This document shows, piece after piece, positions 1 through 4,659 of a stretch of 5,082 nt of DNA. The number at the start of each line of letters is the position of its first letter. Positions within the stretch are counted from its first letter, which is position 1. Origin of the DNA: an uncultured Campylobacter sp. (GTDB lineage: Bacteria > Campylobacterota > Campylobacteria > Campylobacterales > Campylobacteraceae); the NCBI GenBank assembly GCA_937875715.1, contig CALEHZ010000113.1, positions 1 through 5,082 of the forward strand. Direction: 5' to 3'. Made by a program: the position numbers and the translations under genes. The notes below the pieces were generated by a model. The model did not search any database. It was not told where the DNA came from and saw only the letters and a list, made by a program, of their open reading frames with translations.

Positions 1-1191
1 ACCACAAAAAGTATCGCTAAAAGCGGTGGCTGGTGCATTTACGGTGATAAATTTGATAAAATTTCAAGCGATGAATGGGGTAATGTGCTCTTGCCAAGTA
101 GCGAATTTAAAGCCCAATTTAGCCAACTTGAAATTCCAAGCCCTGGTTTTGCACCAAACCACGAACTTATTAAAAAAGCACAAAATTTAATCAGCGAGTA
201 TGATTATTTCTACCTTAGCGGTATGCCAAAAAGCATTTGGATAAGCGGAACAAACGGCAAAACCACCACCACAAAAATGACTCAGTTTTTGCTAGAAAGC
301 AAAGGTGCTCAAATGGGCGGAAATGTGGGCATTGCGCTTGCTGATTTGGCTAAATCTGCGCCGCTTTGGATACTTGAAACTTCTAGTTTTACAATTCACT
401 ACACAAAGCACGCTAAGCCTGATATTTACGCACTTTTGCCTATTACACCAGATCATTTAAGCTGGCATGGAAGTATGAGCGAATATGAAAAAGCTAAATT
501 AAAACCACTTAAAATGATGAGCGAACAAGCAGCAGCGATAATTCCAGCTGCTTTTAAAACACATGAGTTTGTAAAAAATTCAAAGGCTAAAATTTATTTT
601 TACGAAAATGAGAGAGATTTAGCAGAAACTTTAGGAATTGAATTTTATAAAATTCAATTTAAAGTCCCATTTTTAATGGATGCAATTTTTGCTTTGGCGC
701 TACAAAAACTCATTTTAGGTTTTTGTGATTATGAGCTTTTAAATCGCTTTGTGATTGAAAATAACAAGCTTGAAGAGCTTTGTGACAATAAAAATCGCCT
801 TTGGGTAAATGATACAAAGGCAACAAATATTGATGCTTGTATAAAAGCTATTGAAAGATACGCAGATGATGAAATATTCATCATTTTAGGCGGTGATGAT
901 AAGGGCGTGGATTTAAGCCCTGTTTTTGAGGCGCTAGCCAATCTAACAAAAAAGCCAAAAATCTACGCAATTGGCTCAAATACTGATAAAATCGTAGAAT
1001 TTTCTAAAAAATTCAAACTAGAATTTTATGCTTGTTATGAGCTAAAAACTGCTGTAAAAAAAATCGATGAAATGCTTGGAAATAGCGGCTGCGTAGCACT
1101 TTTAAGCCCAGCGTGTGCTAGCTTGGATCAGTTTAGTTCATACGCACAGCGCGGCGAAGTTTTTAAAGAAGAAATCGCAAAATTAAAATAA
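1..1191 (+). CDS. murD: UDP-N-acetylmuramoylalanine--D-glutamate ligase MurD (5'-partial)
   Basis: MurD is the cytoplasmic Mur ligase that adds D-glutamate to UDP-MurNAc-L-Ala, using ATP, in peptidoglycan precursor synthesis. Seen: the Mur ligase ATP-binding loop GTNGKTTTT (from about base 247), LETSSF, the DHLSWHG segment (about 451), NDTKATN (about 808), LGGDDKG, and the C-terminal LSPACASLDQFSSYAQRG typical of MurD. A GTG at base 85 could be taken as a start, but the same frame is open back to base 1 and reads TTKSIAKSGGWCIYGDKFDK, which fits the MurD N-terminal domain after an initial FGYGKT-like stretch. The gene therefore starts upstream, and probably only about ten residues are missing; 396 residues are present. 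It is followed by a 41-bp gap and tRNA-Phe. It is a core chromosomal gene outside the mobile element, and its codon use is somewhat less AT-rich than that of the island genes downstream. Confidence 0.96.
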   Translation, partial: TTKSIAKSGGWCIYGDKFDKISSDEWGNVLLPSSEFKAQFSQLEIPSPGFAPNHELIKKAQNLISEYDYFYLSGMPKSIWISGTNGKTTTTKMTQFLLESKGAQMGGNVGIALADLAKSAPLWILETSSFTIHYTKHAKPDIYALLPITPDHLSWHGSMSEYEKAKLKPLKMMSEQAAAIIPAAFKTHEFVKNSKAKIYFYENERDLAETLGIEFYKIQFKVPFLMDAIFALALQKLILGFCDYELLNRFVIENNKLEELCDNKNRLWVNDTKATNIDACIKAIERYADDEIFIILGGDDKGVDLSPVFEALANLTKKPKIYAIGSNTDKIVEFSKKFKLEFYACYELKTAVKKIDEMLGNSGCVALLSPACASLDQFSSYAQRGEVFKEEIAKLK

Positions 1192-1205
1192 TTTTAAGGA
1201 ATTCC

Positions 1206-1214
1206 TGCTATAAT
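1206..1214 (+). promoter_or_regulatory. Extended -10 promoter of tRNA-Phe
   Basis: TGCTATAAT, a TGn-extended perfect -10 box, lies 18 bases before the tRNA and 14 bases after the murD stop. No convincing -35 is visible, which is usual for Campylobacter sigma-70 promoters. It suggests that the tRNA is transcribed independently of murD. Confidence 0.7.
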
Positions 1215-1232
1215 TCCACTTTTTATTCACTT

Positions 1233-1308
1233 GGCTAGATAGCTCAGTCGGTAGAGCAAAGGACTGAAAATCCTTGTGTCGGCAGTTCGATTCTGCCTCT
1301 AGCCACCA
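1233..1308 (+). tRNA. tRNA-Phe (anticodon GAA)
   Basis: A complete 76-nt cloverleaf. The acceptor stem is GGCTAGA/TCTAGCC with 7 perfect pairs (1233-1239 with 1298-1304). The D stem is GCTC/GAGC (1242-1245, 1254-1257). The anticodon stem is AAGGA/TCCTT (1259-1263, 1271-1275) with loop CTGAAAA, giving anticodon GAA at 1266-1268. The T stem is GGCAG/CTGCC (1281-1285, 1293-1297) with loop TTCGATT. The discriminator is A and CCA is encoded (1306-1308). An integrase gene pointing away from the tRNA begins 186 bp downstream, so the 3' end of this tRNA is the likely attachment site of the island. The tRNA itself is intact. Confidence 0.98.
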
Positions 1309-1340
1309 CTTTAATTATTCTTTAATTACTCTTTAATTCT
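1309..1340. repeat. Three tandem 11-bp CTTTAATT repeats beside the tRNA (candidate attL arm sites)
   Basis: CTTTAATTATT, CTTTAATTACT and CTTTAATTCT follow each other directly after the tRNA CCA, at 1309, 1320 and 1331. The 11-bp period is about one helical turn, so the copies would lie on one face of the DNA. Two further TTTAATT copies, 10 bp apart, lie at 1417-1423 and 1427-1433. Position between the tRNA attachment site and the integrase suggests integrase or accessory-factor binding sites. That is inference; AT-rich simple sequence is the alternative. Confidence 0.5.
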
Positions 1341-1442
1341 AAATAATTCTTTTAAATTATGATTTAATGGTGTTTTAGCTGTATTTAATAATATTTTGAT
1401 TATACTTCAATTATTGTTTAATTCTATTTAATTGGATATTCA

Positions 1443-1482
1443 ATTAGATATTTTTTAAAAAAATTAGATATTTTTTAAAAAA
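1443..1482. repeat. 20-bp tandem duplication in the integrase leader
   Basis: The 20-bp unit ATTAGATATTTTTTAAAAAA occurs twice, exactly and back to back (1443-1462 and 1463-1482). The second copy runs into the integrase Shine-Dalgarno sequence AAAGGA (1481-1486), which is 8 bases before the ATG at 1495. The arrangement could alter the promoter or 5' leader of the integrase, or be a slippage product. Confidence 0.7.
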
Positions 1483-1494
1483 AGGATTTTTAAT

Positions 1495-2760
1495 ATGGGC
1501 AATATAGCTAGAGCTTTTTTACAAGATAAAGATATAAGAAATCTTACTCCAAAAGAAAAAATGTATCTTAGGGCAGTTGGCAATCCAAAAGAGCTTTACA
1601 TTAAAGTTTATCCAAGTGGAATGAAAACTTTTGCTTTAAAAATAAGCTCAAATAAATATTTAAAGATCAAAGAGTTTAGAGCTGGTATCTACAGTGTGGC
1701 AGAAGCTAGAAAAGATGCTTGTGAGCTTTTAAAACAAATTGAAGCAGGTGTTAGTTTTGATGATGTAAAGCGTAAAAGTAAAAAATACAGCTATGGAAGT
1801 TTATTTAAATTATACTTAGAACAAAAAAGAAAAATAACTTCCAGCAATGATTATATAAATAAAATAGAACAAGCTCATCAAAAATACATTTTACCAAGCT
1901 TTGAAAATAGAGATATAAAAACAATTAAATATAGTGAAATTTTAGAAGTTTTAAACGCTATATTTTCGCCAAACAATCCACAAACCAGCAGATTAGAAAC
2001 TATACGAAAACTCATAAATCATATAAATGGTGTATTTGATTTAGCTCTAAAAGATAGGTATATTGGTTTTAATGATATAAAATTTCTGCATAAAGAATTT
2101 CCTACAAGAAAAAAATTTAATAAAATAAACGAAGTTGATGGCAGATATAGTGCGATTACCGATTTAAACATTTTAAAAGACTTTTTGACTGATTTAAAAA
2201 ATTGCGATAATATAGATTTACAAACAAAAAGAGCTATTTATCTACAAATTCTTACAGCAAATCGTCCAGCAAATACAGCAAATGCTAAATGGGACTACAT
2301 TAATTTTGATAATAAGTCTTGGACTATACCAGCAAAAGAAATGAAAACTGGCACAGCGCATGTAATAGCACTTAGTTCTTATGCGTTAAAATTTTTAAAA
2401 GATCAACATTTATTTAGTAAAAATTCTAGTTTTGTATTTCCAGCACAAACTTTTAAAGGACATTTGCATAGAGATAGCATAAGCAAAGCAATTCGTAAAA
2501 GCATCGCTAGGGGCAAATATGCTGGCATCGCTACTTCACATGGATTTAGAGCTACATTTAAAACAATTTGTTCTATACACGAAGCAGAGCTTTTAAAAAT
2601 GGGGATAGGCGAAAAAATAGTTGAAGAATGTTTAGCACACAAAGAAAGTGATACAATAATCTACTCTTATGAGAGAGCAAAAAGCACTTTTGAACAAAAA
2701 CTTAAACTTATGCAATGGTATGGAGATTTTTTACAAAAAATTTGTGCTTTTTTTGAATGA
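1495..2760 (+). CDS. int: Tyrosine recombinase / P4-type integrase of a tRNA-Phe island
   Basis: A site-specific recombinase expected to integrate and excise the element at the tRNA. The 421 residues are a normal length for P4-type integrases. Residues 1-85 resemble the DUF4102-like arm-binding domain (YIKVYPSGMKTFALKI, then an SVAEARKDACELLKQIEAG helix). Residues 100-200 fit the SAM-like core-binding domain. The catalytic domain shows the expected set: Arg257 (ILTANRP), Lys284 (KEMKTG), His349 and Arg352 (SHGFRATFKT), His382 (ECLAH) and nucleophile Tyr392 (YSYERA). ATG at 1495 has a good AAAGGA ribosome-binding site. The gene follows tRNA-Phe in the same direction, the standard arrangement for a tRNA-targeted island. 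All catalytic residues are present, so it is probably functional. The family call is firm; the attachment site is inferred from position. Confidence 0.95.
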   Translation: MGNIARAFLQDKDIRNLTPKEKMYLRAVGNPKELYIKVYPSGMKTFALKISSNKYLKIKEFRAGIYSVAEARKDACELLKQIEAGVSFDDVKRKSKKYSYGSLFKLYLEQKRKITSSNDYINKIEQAHQKYILPSFENRDIKTIKYSEILEVLNAIFSPNNPQTSRLETIRKLINHINGVFDLALKDRYIGFNDIKFLHKEFPTRKKFNKINEVDGRYSAITDLNILKDFLTDLKNCDNIDLQTKRAIYLQILTANRPANTANAKWDYINFDNKSWTIPAKEMKTGTAHVIALSSYALKFLKDQHLFSKNSSFVFPAQTFKGHLHRDSISKAIRKSIARGKYAGIATSHGFRATFKTICSIHEAELLKMGIGEKIVEECLAHKESDTIIYSYERAKSTFEQKLKLMQWYGDFLQKICAFFE

Positions 2761-2821
2761 GACTAGCTTTTTAATTTTTTATTTTGAATTTTGCCCTTTT
2801 TATTTTCCATTGGGACAGCTA

Positions 2822-2839
2822 AAACATTGATTTTATCAT
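2822..2839. repeat. AAACATTGAT dyad repeat, copy 1
   Basis: AAACATTGATTTTATCAT; it matches copy 2 at 3003-3020 in 16 of 18 positions. Each copy contains a TGAT-3-ATCA dyad, the shape of a dimeric protein binding site. A TGGGACA motif lies just upstream (2811-2817). Confidence 0.5.
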
Positions 2840-2843
2840 ATTT

Positions 2844-2865
2844 AAAAGCATTTAGCTTTTTAACT
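2844..2865 (+). terminator. Possible weak terminator after the integrase
   Basis: A stem AAAAGC/GCTTTT (2844-2849 with 2855-2860) and loop ATTTA is followed by an interrupted T-run. It lies about 85 bp after the integrase stop. The stem has only two G-C pairs, so rho-independent termination here is doubtful. Confidence 0.3.
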
Positions 2866-2960
2866 TTTTAAGTATATGTGTGTAAAGTCTGCTTTTCAAA
2901 CCCTGAAACGATGAAATAGTAAAGTCGTTTTTTTAAAAATTAACAAAAATAAGTGAATTT

Positions 2961-2979
2961 TTTGTCCCACTGGGACAAA
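2961..2979. repeat. Perfect 19-bp palindrome TTTGTCCCA-C-TGGGACAAA
   Basis: Two 9-bp arms (2961-2969, 2971-2979) flank a single C. The half-site TGTCCCA recurs alone at 3117 and 3189 and, in the opposite orientation, at 2811. This looks like a strong site for a dimeric DNA-binding protein, surrounded by half sites. As RNA the one-base centre would force a few pairs open. The binding protein is unknown; the integrase, the HTH pair and the AlpA-like protein of the island are candidates. Confidence 0.6.
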
Positions 2980-3002
2980 TTTTATATTTTTTTATAGCCA
3001 GC

Positions 3003-3020
3003 AAACATTGATATAATCAT
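3003..3020. repeat. AAACATTGAT dyad repeat, copy 2
   Basis: AAACATTGATATAATCAT, with two mismatches to copy 1 (2822-2839), both inside the 3-bp dyad centre or next to it. The dyad is TGAT-ATA-ATCA. It sits 23 bp after the 19-bp palindrome. Confidence 0.5.
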
Positions 3021-3075
3021 TATTTGAAGTGATTTTATATTTTTTAGCTTAAAATTAAGTCAATAAAAATCGTCT

Positions 3076-3205
3076 CAAATACCCTTGTATTCATCATTTA
3101 AAGCGATTTTTTAAATTGTCCCACTCTGTTTTTGTTAAAAATGACCGCAAATACCCTTGTATTCATCATTTAAAGCGATTTTTTAAATTGTCCCAGTCTG
3201 TTTTT
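3076..3205. repeat. Two 58-bp direct repeats, 72 bp apart
   Basis: Copies at 3076-3133 and 3148-3205 differ at one base (C3124 versus G3196). The six bases AAAAAT at 3065 and 3137 extend the similarity upstream. Each copy contains an inner inverted repeat ATTTAAA-7-TTTAAAT (3096-3116 and 3168-3188) followed directly by TGTCCCA. Only 14 bp separate the copies, so this is not a CRISPR array. Near-identity implies a recent duplication or active constraint. Confidence 0.85.
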
Positions 3206-3225
3206 TGCTATGAATTAGATATAAA

Positions 3226-3295
3226 TACGCTAAAATCAGTATTTAGACAAGTTTATAAATTCTTGGTTGGACAAAAAATTTTTTATTTTGGCGTA
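3226..3295. repeat. Imperfect 11-bp inverted repeat TACGCYAAAAT
   Basis: TACGCTAAAAT at 3226-3236 pairs with ATTTTGGCGTA at 3285-3295, with one G-T wobble, across a 48-bp spacer. The arms lie in the leader of the first HTH gene, 45 bp upstream of its -10 box. It could be a pair of operator half sites; chance cannot be ruled out. Confidence 0.35.
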
Positions 3296-3339
3296 TAAAA
3301 TTAGAATTTAAAGTAAGTATTATTAAAAGTATTTTTTAG

Positions 3340-3345
3340 TATAAT
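3340..3345 (+). promoter_or_regulatory. -10 promoter box of the first HTH gene
   Basis: A perfect TATAAT 25 bases before the ATG at 3371, preceded by a T-rich stretch (3332-3337), as in Campylobacter sigma-70 promoters. The sequence AAGTATTTTT (3327-3336) just upstream also occurs before the second paralogue (3822-3831) and may be a shared operator half. Confidence 0.55.
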
Positions 3346-3370
3346 TGCTAGAAATTAAAAAGGGTATAAA

Positions 3371-3787
3371 ATGATGACAGAAGAACAAAAAATCATAATA
3401 GATGAAGAGCTAAAAAGAATTAGTGCTAATCTTGGAGATAACTACGATAATTTTATAGAATATTGTAAAAATCGTGGATTATTTGGTGATGATGTTCCTT
3501 TTTATAACAGAGCGATTTTTACACGACCAAATATAAGAAAGCTTTATAAAGAGTTTTTAAGCCCTATAAAACAAGCTTCAAAGCTCTTGGGTTTAACATA
3601 TAAAGAACTTGGAGAGCAAATAGGATATTCCGAAAGCACTTTAACAAATGCCGTTGTGAAAGATAAAATTAGCACACCTATGATTAAAGCAATAGAATTA
3701 TTGATAGAAATTCATAGATTAAGAAATGAGCTAAAAAAACAGAATATAGTATTTAAAGCCACTATTAAAGAGATAATAGATAGATAA
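3371..3787 (+). CDS. Small putative helix-turn-helix protein, first of a paralogous pair
   Basis: A 138-residue protein without a family I can name. It has an acidic N-terminus (TEEQKIIIDEELKR), a central IEYCKNRGLFGDD segment, and a C-terminal half with LGLTYKELGEQIGYSESTLTNAV (about residues 73-95), which reads like a helix-turn-helix: helix, IGYS turn, recognition helix. A charged helix (RLRNELKKQN) follows and may mediate dimerisation. No signal peptide or membrane segment is seen. AAAGGG at 3359-3364 serves either ATG 3371 or ATG 3374. By eye it is about 60% identical to the next gene (3895-4359), most strongly in KIIIDEELKR, FIEYCKNRGLFG, NIRKLYKEFL and LLGLTYKELGEQIGYS. It is probably a transcriptional regulator of the island; that role is inferred from the motif and position. 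Confidence 0.8.
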   Translation: MMTEEQKIIIDEELKRISANLGDNYDNFIEYCKNRGLFGDDVPFYNRAIFTRPNIRKLYKEFLSPIKQASKLLGLTYKELGEQIGYSESTLTNAVVKDKISTPMIKAIELLIEIHRLRNELKKQNIVFKATIKEIIDR

Positions 3788-3803
3788 AAAAGTATAAAAA
3801 TTT

Positions 3804-3831
3804 AAAAATACTTCAATTAAAAAGTATTTTT
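3804..3831. promoter_or_regulatory. 10-bp inverted repeat between the two paralogues (operator or weak terminator)
   Basis: AAAAATACTT (3804-3813) and AAGTATTTTT (3822-3831) are perfect reverse complements with 8 bp between. The right arm is repeated before the first paralogue (3327-3336), overlapping the region just upstream of its -10 box. A shared operator that lets these HTH proteins control themselves is a reasonable inference. The stem has one G-C pair per arm, so a terminator role is unlikely to be strong. Confidence 0.45.
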
Positions 3832-3856
3832 CAGTAAAAATTAAGAAATATTCTTT

Positions 3857-3862
3857 TATAAT
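3857..3862 (+). promoter_or_regulatory. -10 promoter box of the second HTH gene
   Basis: A perfect TATAAT after TTCTTT, 33 bases before the ATG at 3895 and 26 bases downstream of the 3804-3831 inverted repeat. It suggests the second paralogue and the genes after it form their own transcription unit. Confidence 0.5.
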
Positions 3863-3894
3863 TCGCCCTATGATTAAAAAAATAGGAGACGAAA

Positions 3895-4359
3895 ATGGGA
3901 AGAAGAAGAAGACTTGCAATTCAAATTCAATGTGAAGATCCAATTCAATGTGAAGATCCAAAAATTATAATTGACGAAGAGCTAAAAAGATTTGGTGCTA
4001 ATTTTACTGATGCTGACTATGATAAATTTATAGAATATTGTAAAAATCGTGGTTTATTTGGAAATGACACTTTTTATAGATCAGTTGGGGTTTTTACAAG
4101 AGAAAATATAAGAAAGCTTTATAAAGAATTTTTAAACCCTGCTAGACAAGTGTCAGCTCTTTTAGGTCTTACCTACAAAGAACTTGGAGAACAAATAGGA
4201 TATAGTGGTGCAGCAATAAATAATGCTGTTGTGCGTGGTGAATTGAGTATTCCTATGCAAAAAGCTATAGAGCTTTTTTTAAAAAATTATGATCTAAAAA
4301 AAGAGCTAGAAAGGCAAAAAATCTCTTTTAATATTGCTCTTAAAGCTTTTTGTAGTTAA
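3895..4359 (+). CDS. Small putative helix-turn-helix protein, second of a paralogous pair
   Basis: 154 residues, a paralogue of the 138-residue protein at 3371-3787. It has the same KIIIDEELKR start, FIEYCKNRGLFG, NIRKLYKEFL and GLTYKELGEQIGYS blocks; the recognition-helix region differs (GAAINNAVVRGE versus ESTLTNAVVKDK), so the two may bind different sites. It has an extra N-terminus that begins GRRRR and contains an exact in-frame duplication of IQCEDP (residues 11-16 and 17-22) caused by an 18-bp tandem repeat (3924-3941, 3942-3959). The ATG at 3895 is supported by AGGAG at 3884-3888, so the extra N-terminus is probably translated. The C-terminal helix NYDLKKELERQK may form a coiled coil. 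The next gene starts 13 bp after the stop, so the two are likely co-transcribed. Regulatory function is inferred. Confidence 0.82.
   Translation: MGRRRRLAIQIQCEDPIQCEDPKIIIDEELKRFGANFTDADYDKFIEYCKNRGLFGNDTFYRSVGVFTRENIRKLYKEFLNPARQVSALLGLTYKELGEQIGYSGAAINNAVVRGELSIPMQKAIELFLKNYDLKKELERQKISFNIALKAFCS
3924..3959. repeat. 18-bp in-frame tandem repeat within the second HTH gene
   Basis: Two exact adjacent copies of AATTCAATGTGAAGATCC (3924-3941 and 3942-3959) encode IQCEDP twice. A further ATTCAA just upstream (3919-3924) may have seeded slippage. Copy number changes would keep the frame and only lengthen or shorten the N-terminal tail. Confidence 0.85.
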
Positions 4360-4372
4360 AAAAGGGTGAAAT

Positions 4373-4597
4373 ATGTCTTGGGAATATCCAGCGATTGTCA
4401 TAGATGGCGAAACAACTATGACAAAAGAGCAAGTCAAAGCCGAATTTGGCTTTTCTTTACAAACACAAGCGGAAATGCGTATGAGCAAAAATAGGTTAAA
4501 TCCACATAAGAGAATTCCGTTTATCAAACAAGGAAAAAGAATTTATTATTTGCGAAGTGAAATTATTAAGTGGCTTAAAAGTTTGGAAAATAAATAA
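4373..4597 (+). CDS. Small AlpA/excisionase-like DNA-binding protein (HTH_17 type)
   Basis: 74 residues. TKEQVKAEFGFSLQTQAEMRMSKN (about 17-40) reads as the first helices of a MerR/AlpA-like winged helix, and IPFIKQGKRIYYLRSEIIKWLKS (about 48-70) matches the family pattern 'lPf.k.Gr.i.y...ei..WL'. Such proteins act as excisionases or as activators of island genes. AAAGGG (4361-4365 region) sits 7 to 8 bases before the ATG, which itself is 13 bp after the preceding stop, so it is in an operon with the second HTH gene. Location between regulators and an ATPase gene fits a role in excision or switching on the island. The fold is a good match by motif; the specific role is inference. Confidence 0.78.
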   Translation: MSWEYPAIVIDGETTMTKEQVKAEFGFSLQTQAEMRMSKNRLNPHKRIPFIKQGKRIYYLRSEIIKWLKSLENK

Positions 4598-4600
4598 GGT

Positions 4601-4629
4601 GATCTACACTGTTGGAAGCAATGTAGATC
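4601..4629 (+). promoter_or_regulatory. Bulged hairpin between the AlpA-like and ATPase genes
   Basis: GATCTACA (4601-4608) pairs perfectly with TGTAGATC (4622-4629). Inside, TTG (4612-4614) pairs with CAA (4619-4621) around a GAAG loop, leaving a CTG bulge at 4609-4611. No T-run follows, so it is not a standard terminator. It begins 3 bases after the upstream stop and lies in the leader of the ATPase gene. It may be an RNA element or a dyad protein site. Confidence 0.5.
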
Positions 4630-4630
4630 T

Positions 4631-4656
4631 AAATTCCATTTGACCGAAAGGAATTT
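4631..4656 (+). promoter_or_regulatory. Hairpin that includes the Shine-Dalgarno of the ATPase gene
   Basis: AAATTCC (4631-4637) is the exact reverse complement of GGAATTT (4650-4656), with a 12-base loop. The ribosome-binding site AAAGGA (4647-4652) lies partly in the right arm, 7 bases before the ATG at 4660. Folding would mask it, so translation could depend on ribosomes, a protein or an RNA opening the stem. It follows the 4601-4629 hairpin with one base between. Confidence 0.5.
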
Positions 4657-4659
4657 CTA

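Larger units (their letters stand above)
2761..3370. other. Repeat-rich non-coding region between integrase and regulators
   Basis: About 610 bp without a convincing gene. It holds five copies of TGGGACA or its complement TGTCCCA (2811-2817, 2963-2969, 2971-2977, 3117-3123, 3189-3195), two dyads of the form AAACATTGAT..ATCAT, two 58-bp direct repeats, and a long-range inverted repeat near 3226-3295. A weakly related copy of the 58-bp repeat appears to start at about 2897 (CAAACCCT, then AAAGTCG and a T-run, then TGTCCCA). Dense short repeats next to an integrase, upstream of replication or regulatory genes, are typical of recombinase or regulator binding arrays or of an origin. Which of these applies cannot be told from sequence. 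Confidence 0.7.

Noticed and set aside
729..941. Minus-strand ORF of 70 codons opposite murD
   Set aside because: It lies entirely within the well-supported murD frame and shows no domain; a shadow ORF.
2761..2770. GACTAGCTTT after the integrase as a second attachment site
   Set aside because: It shares only about five bases (CTAGC) with the tRNA-Phe 3' end. A real attR should repeat a longer stretch ending in the tRNA 3' sequence, and none is found in the window.
3025..3097. Very short minus-strand ORFs beginning MMNTRVF in each 58-bp repeat
   Set aside because: Both repeat copies can encode MMNTRVF on the minus strand, but the frames end within about 25 codons, diverge after the repeat and lack a Shine-Dalgarno sequence. 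They follow from the DNA repeat.
3076..3205. CRISPR array
   Set aside because: There are only two copies, of 58 bp, separated by 14 bp, with no further units and no cas gene. Repeat and spacer sizes do not fit.
3116..3298. 60-codon ORF on the + strand starting with TTG
   Set aside because: It starts inside one 58-bp repeat and crosses the other, has no ribosome-binding site, and its translation shows no recognisable domain. It is better explained as chance opening in AT-rich repeat DNA.
3731..3961. Minus-strand ORF of 76 codons across the gap between the two HTH genes
   Set aside because: It is rich in Phe, Ile and Leu because it reads the complement of A-rich coding DNA, overlaps both paralogues and has no ribosome-binding site. 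The apparent hydrophobic segment is compositional.
4601..4629. Rho-independent terminator after the AlpA-like gene
   Set aside because: The stem is followed by TAAATTCC rather than a T-run, and the ATPase gene in the same direction begins 31 bp later.
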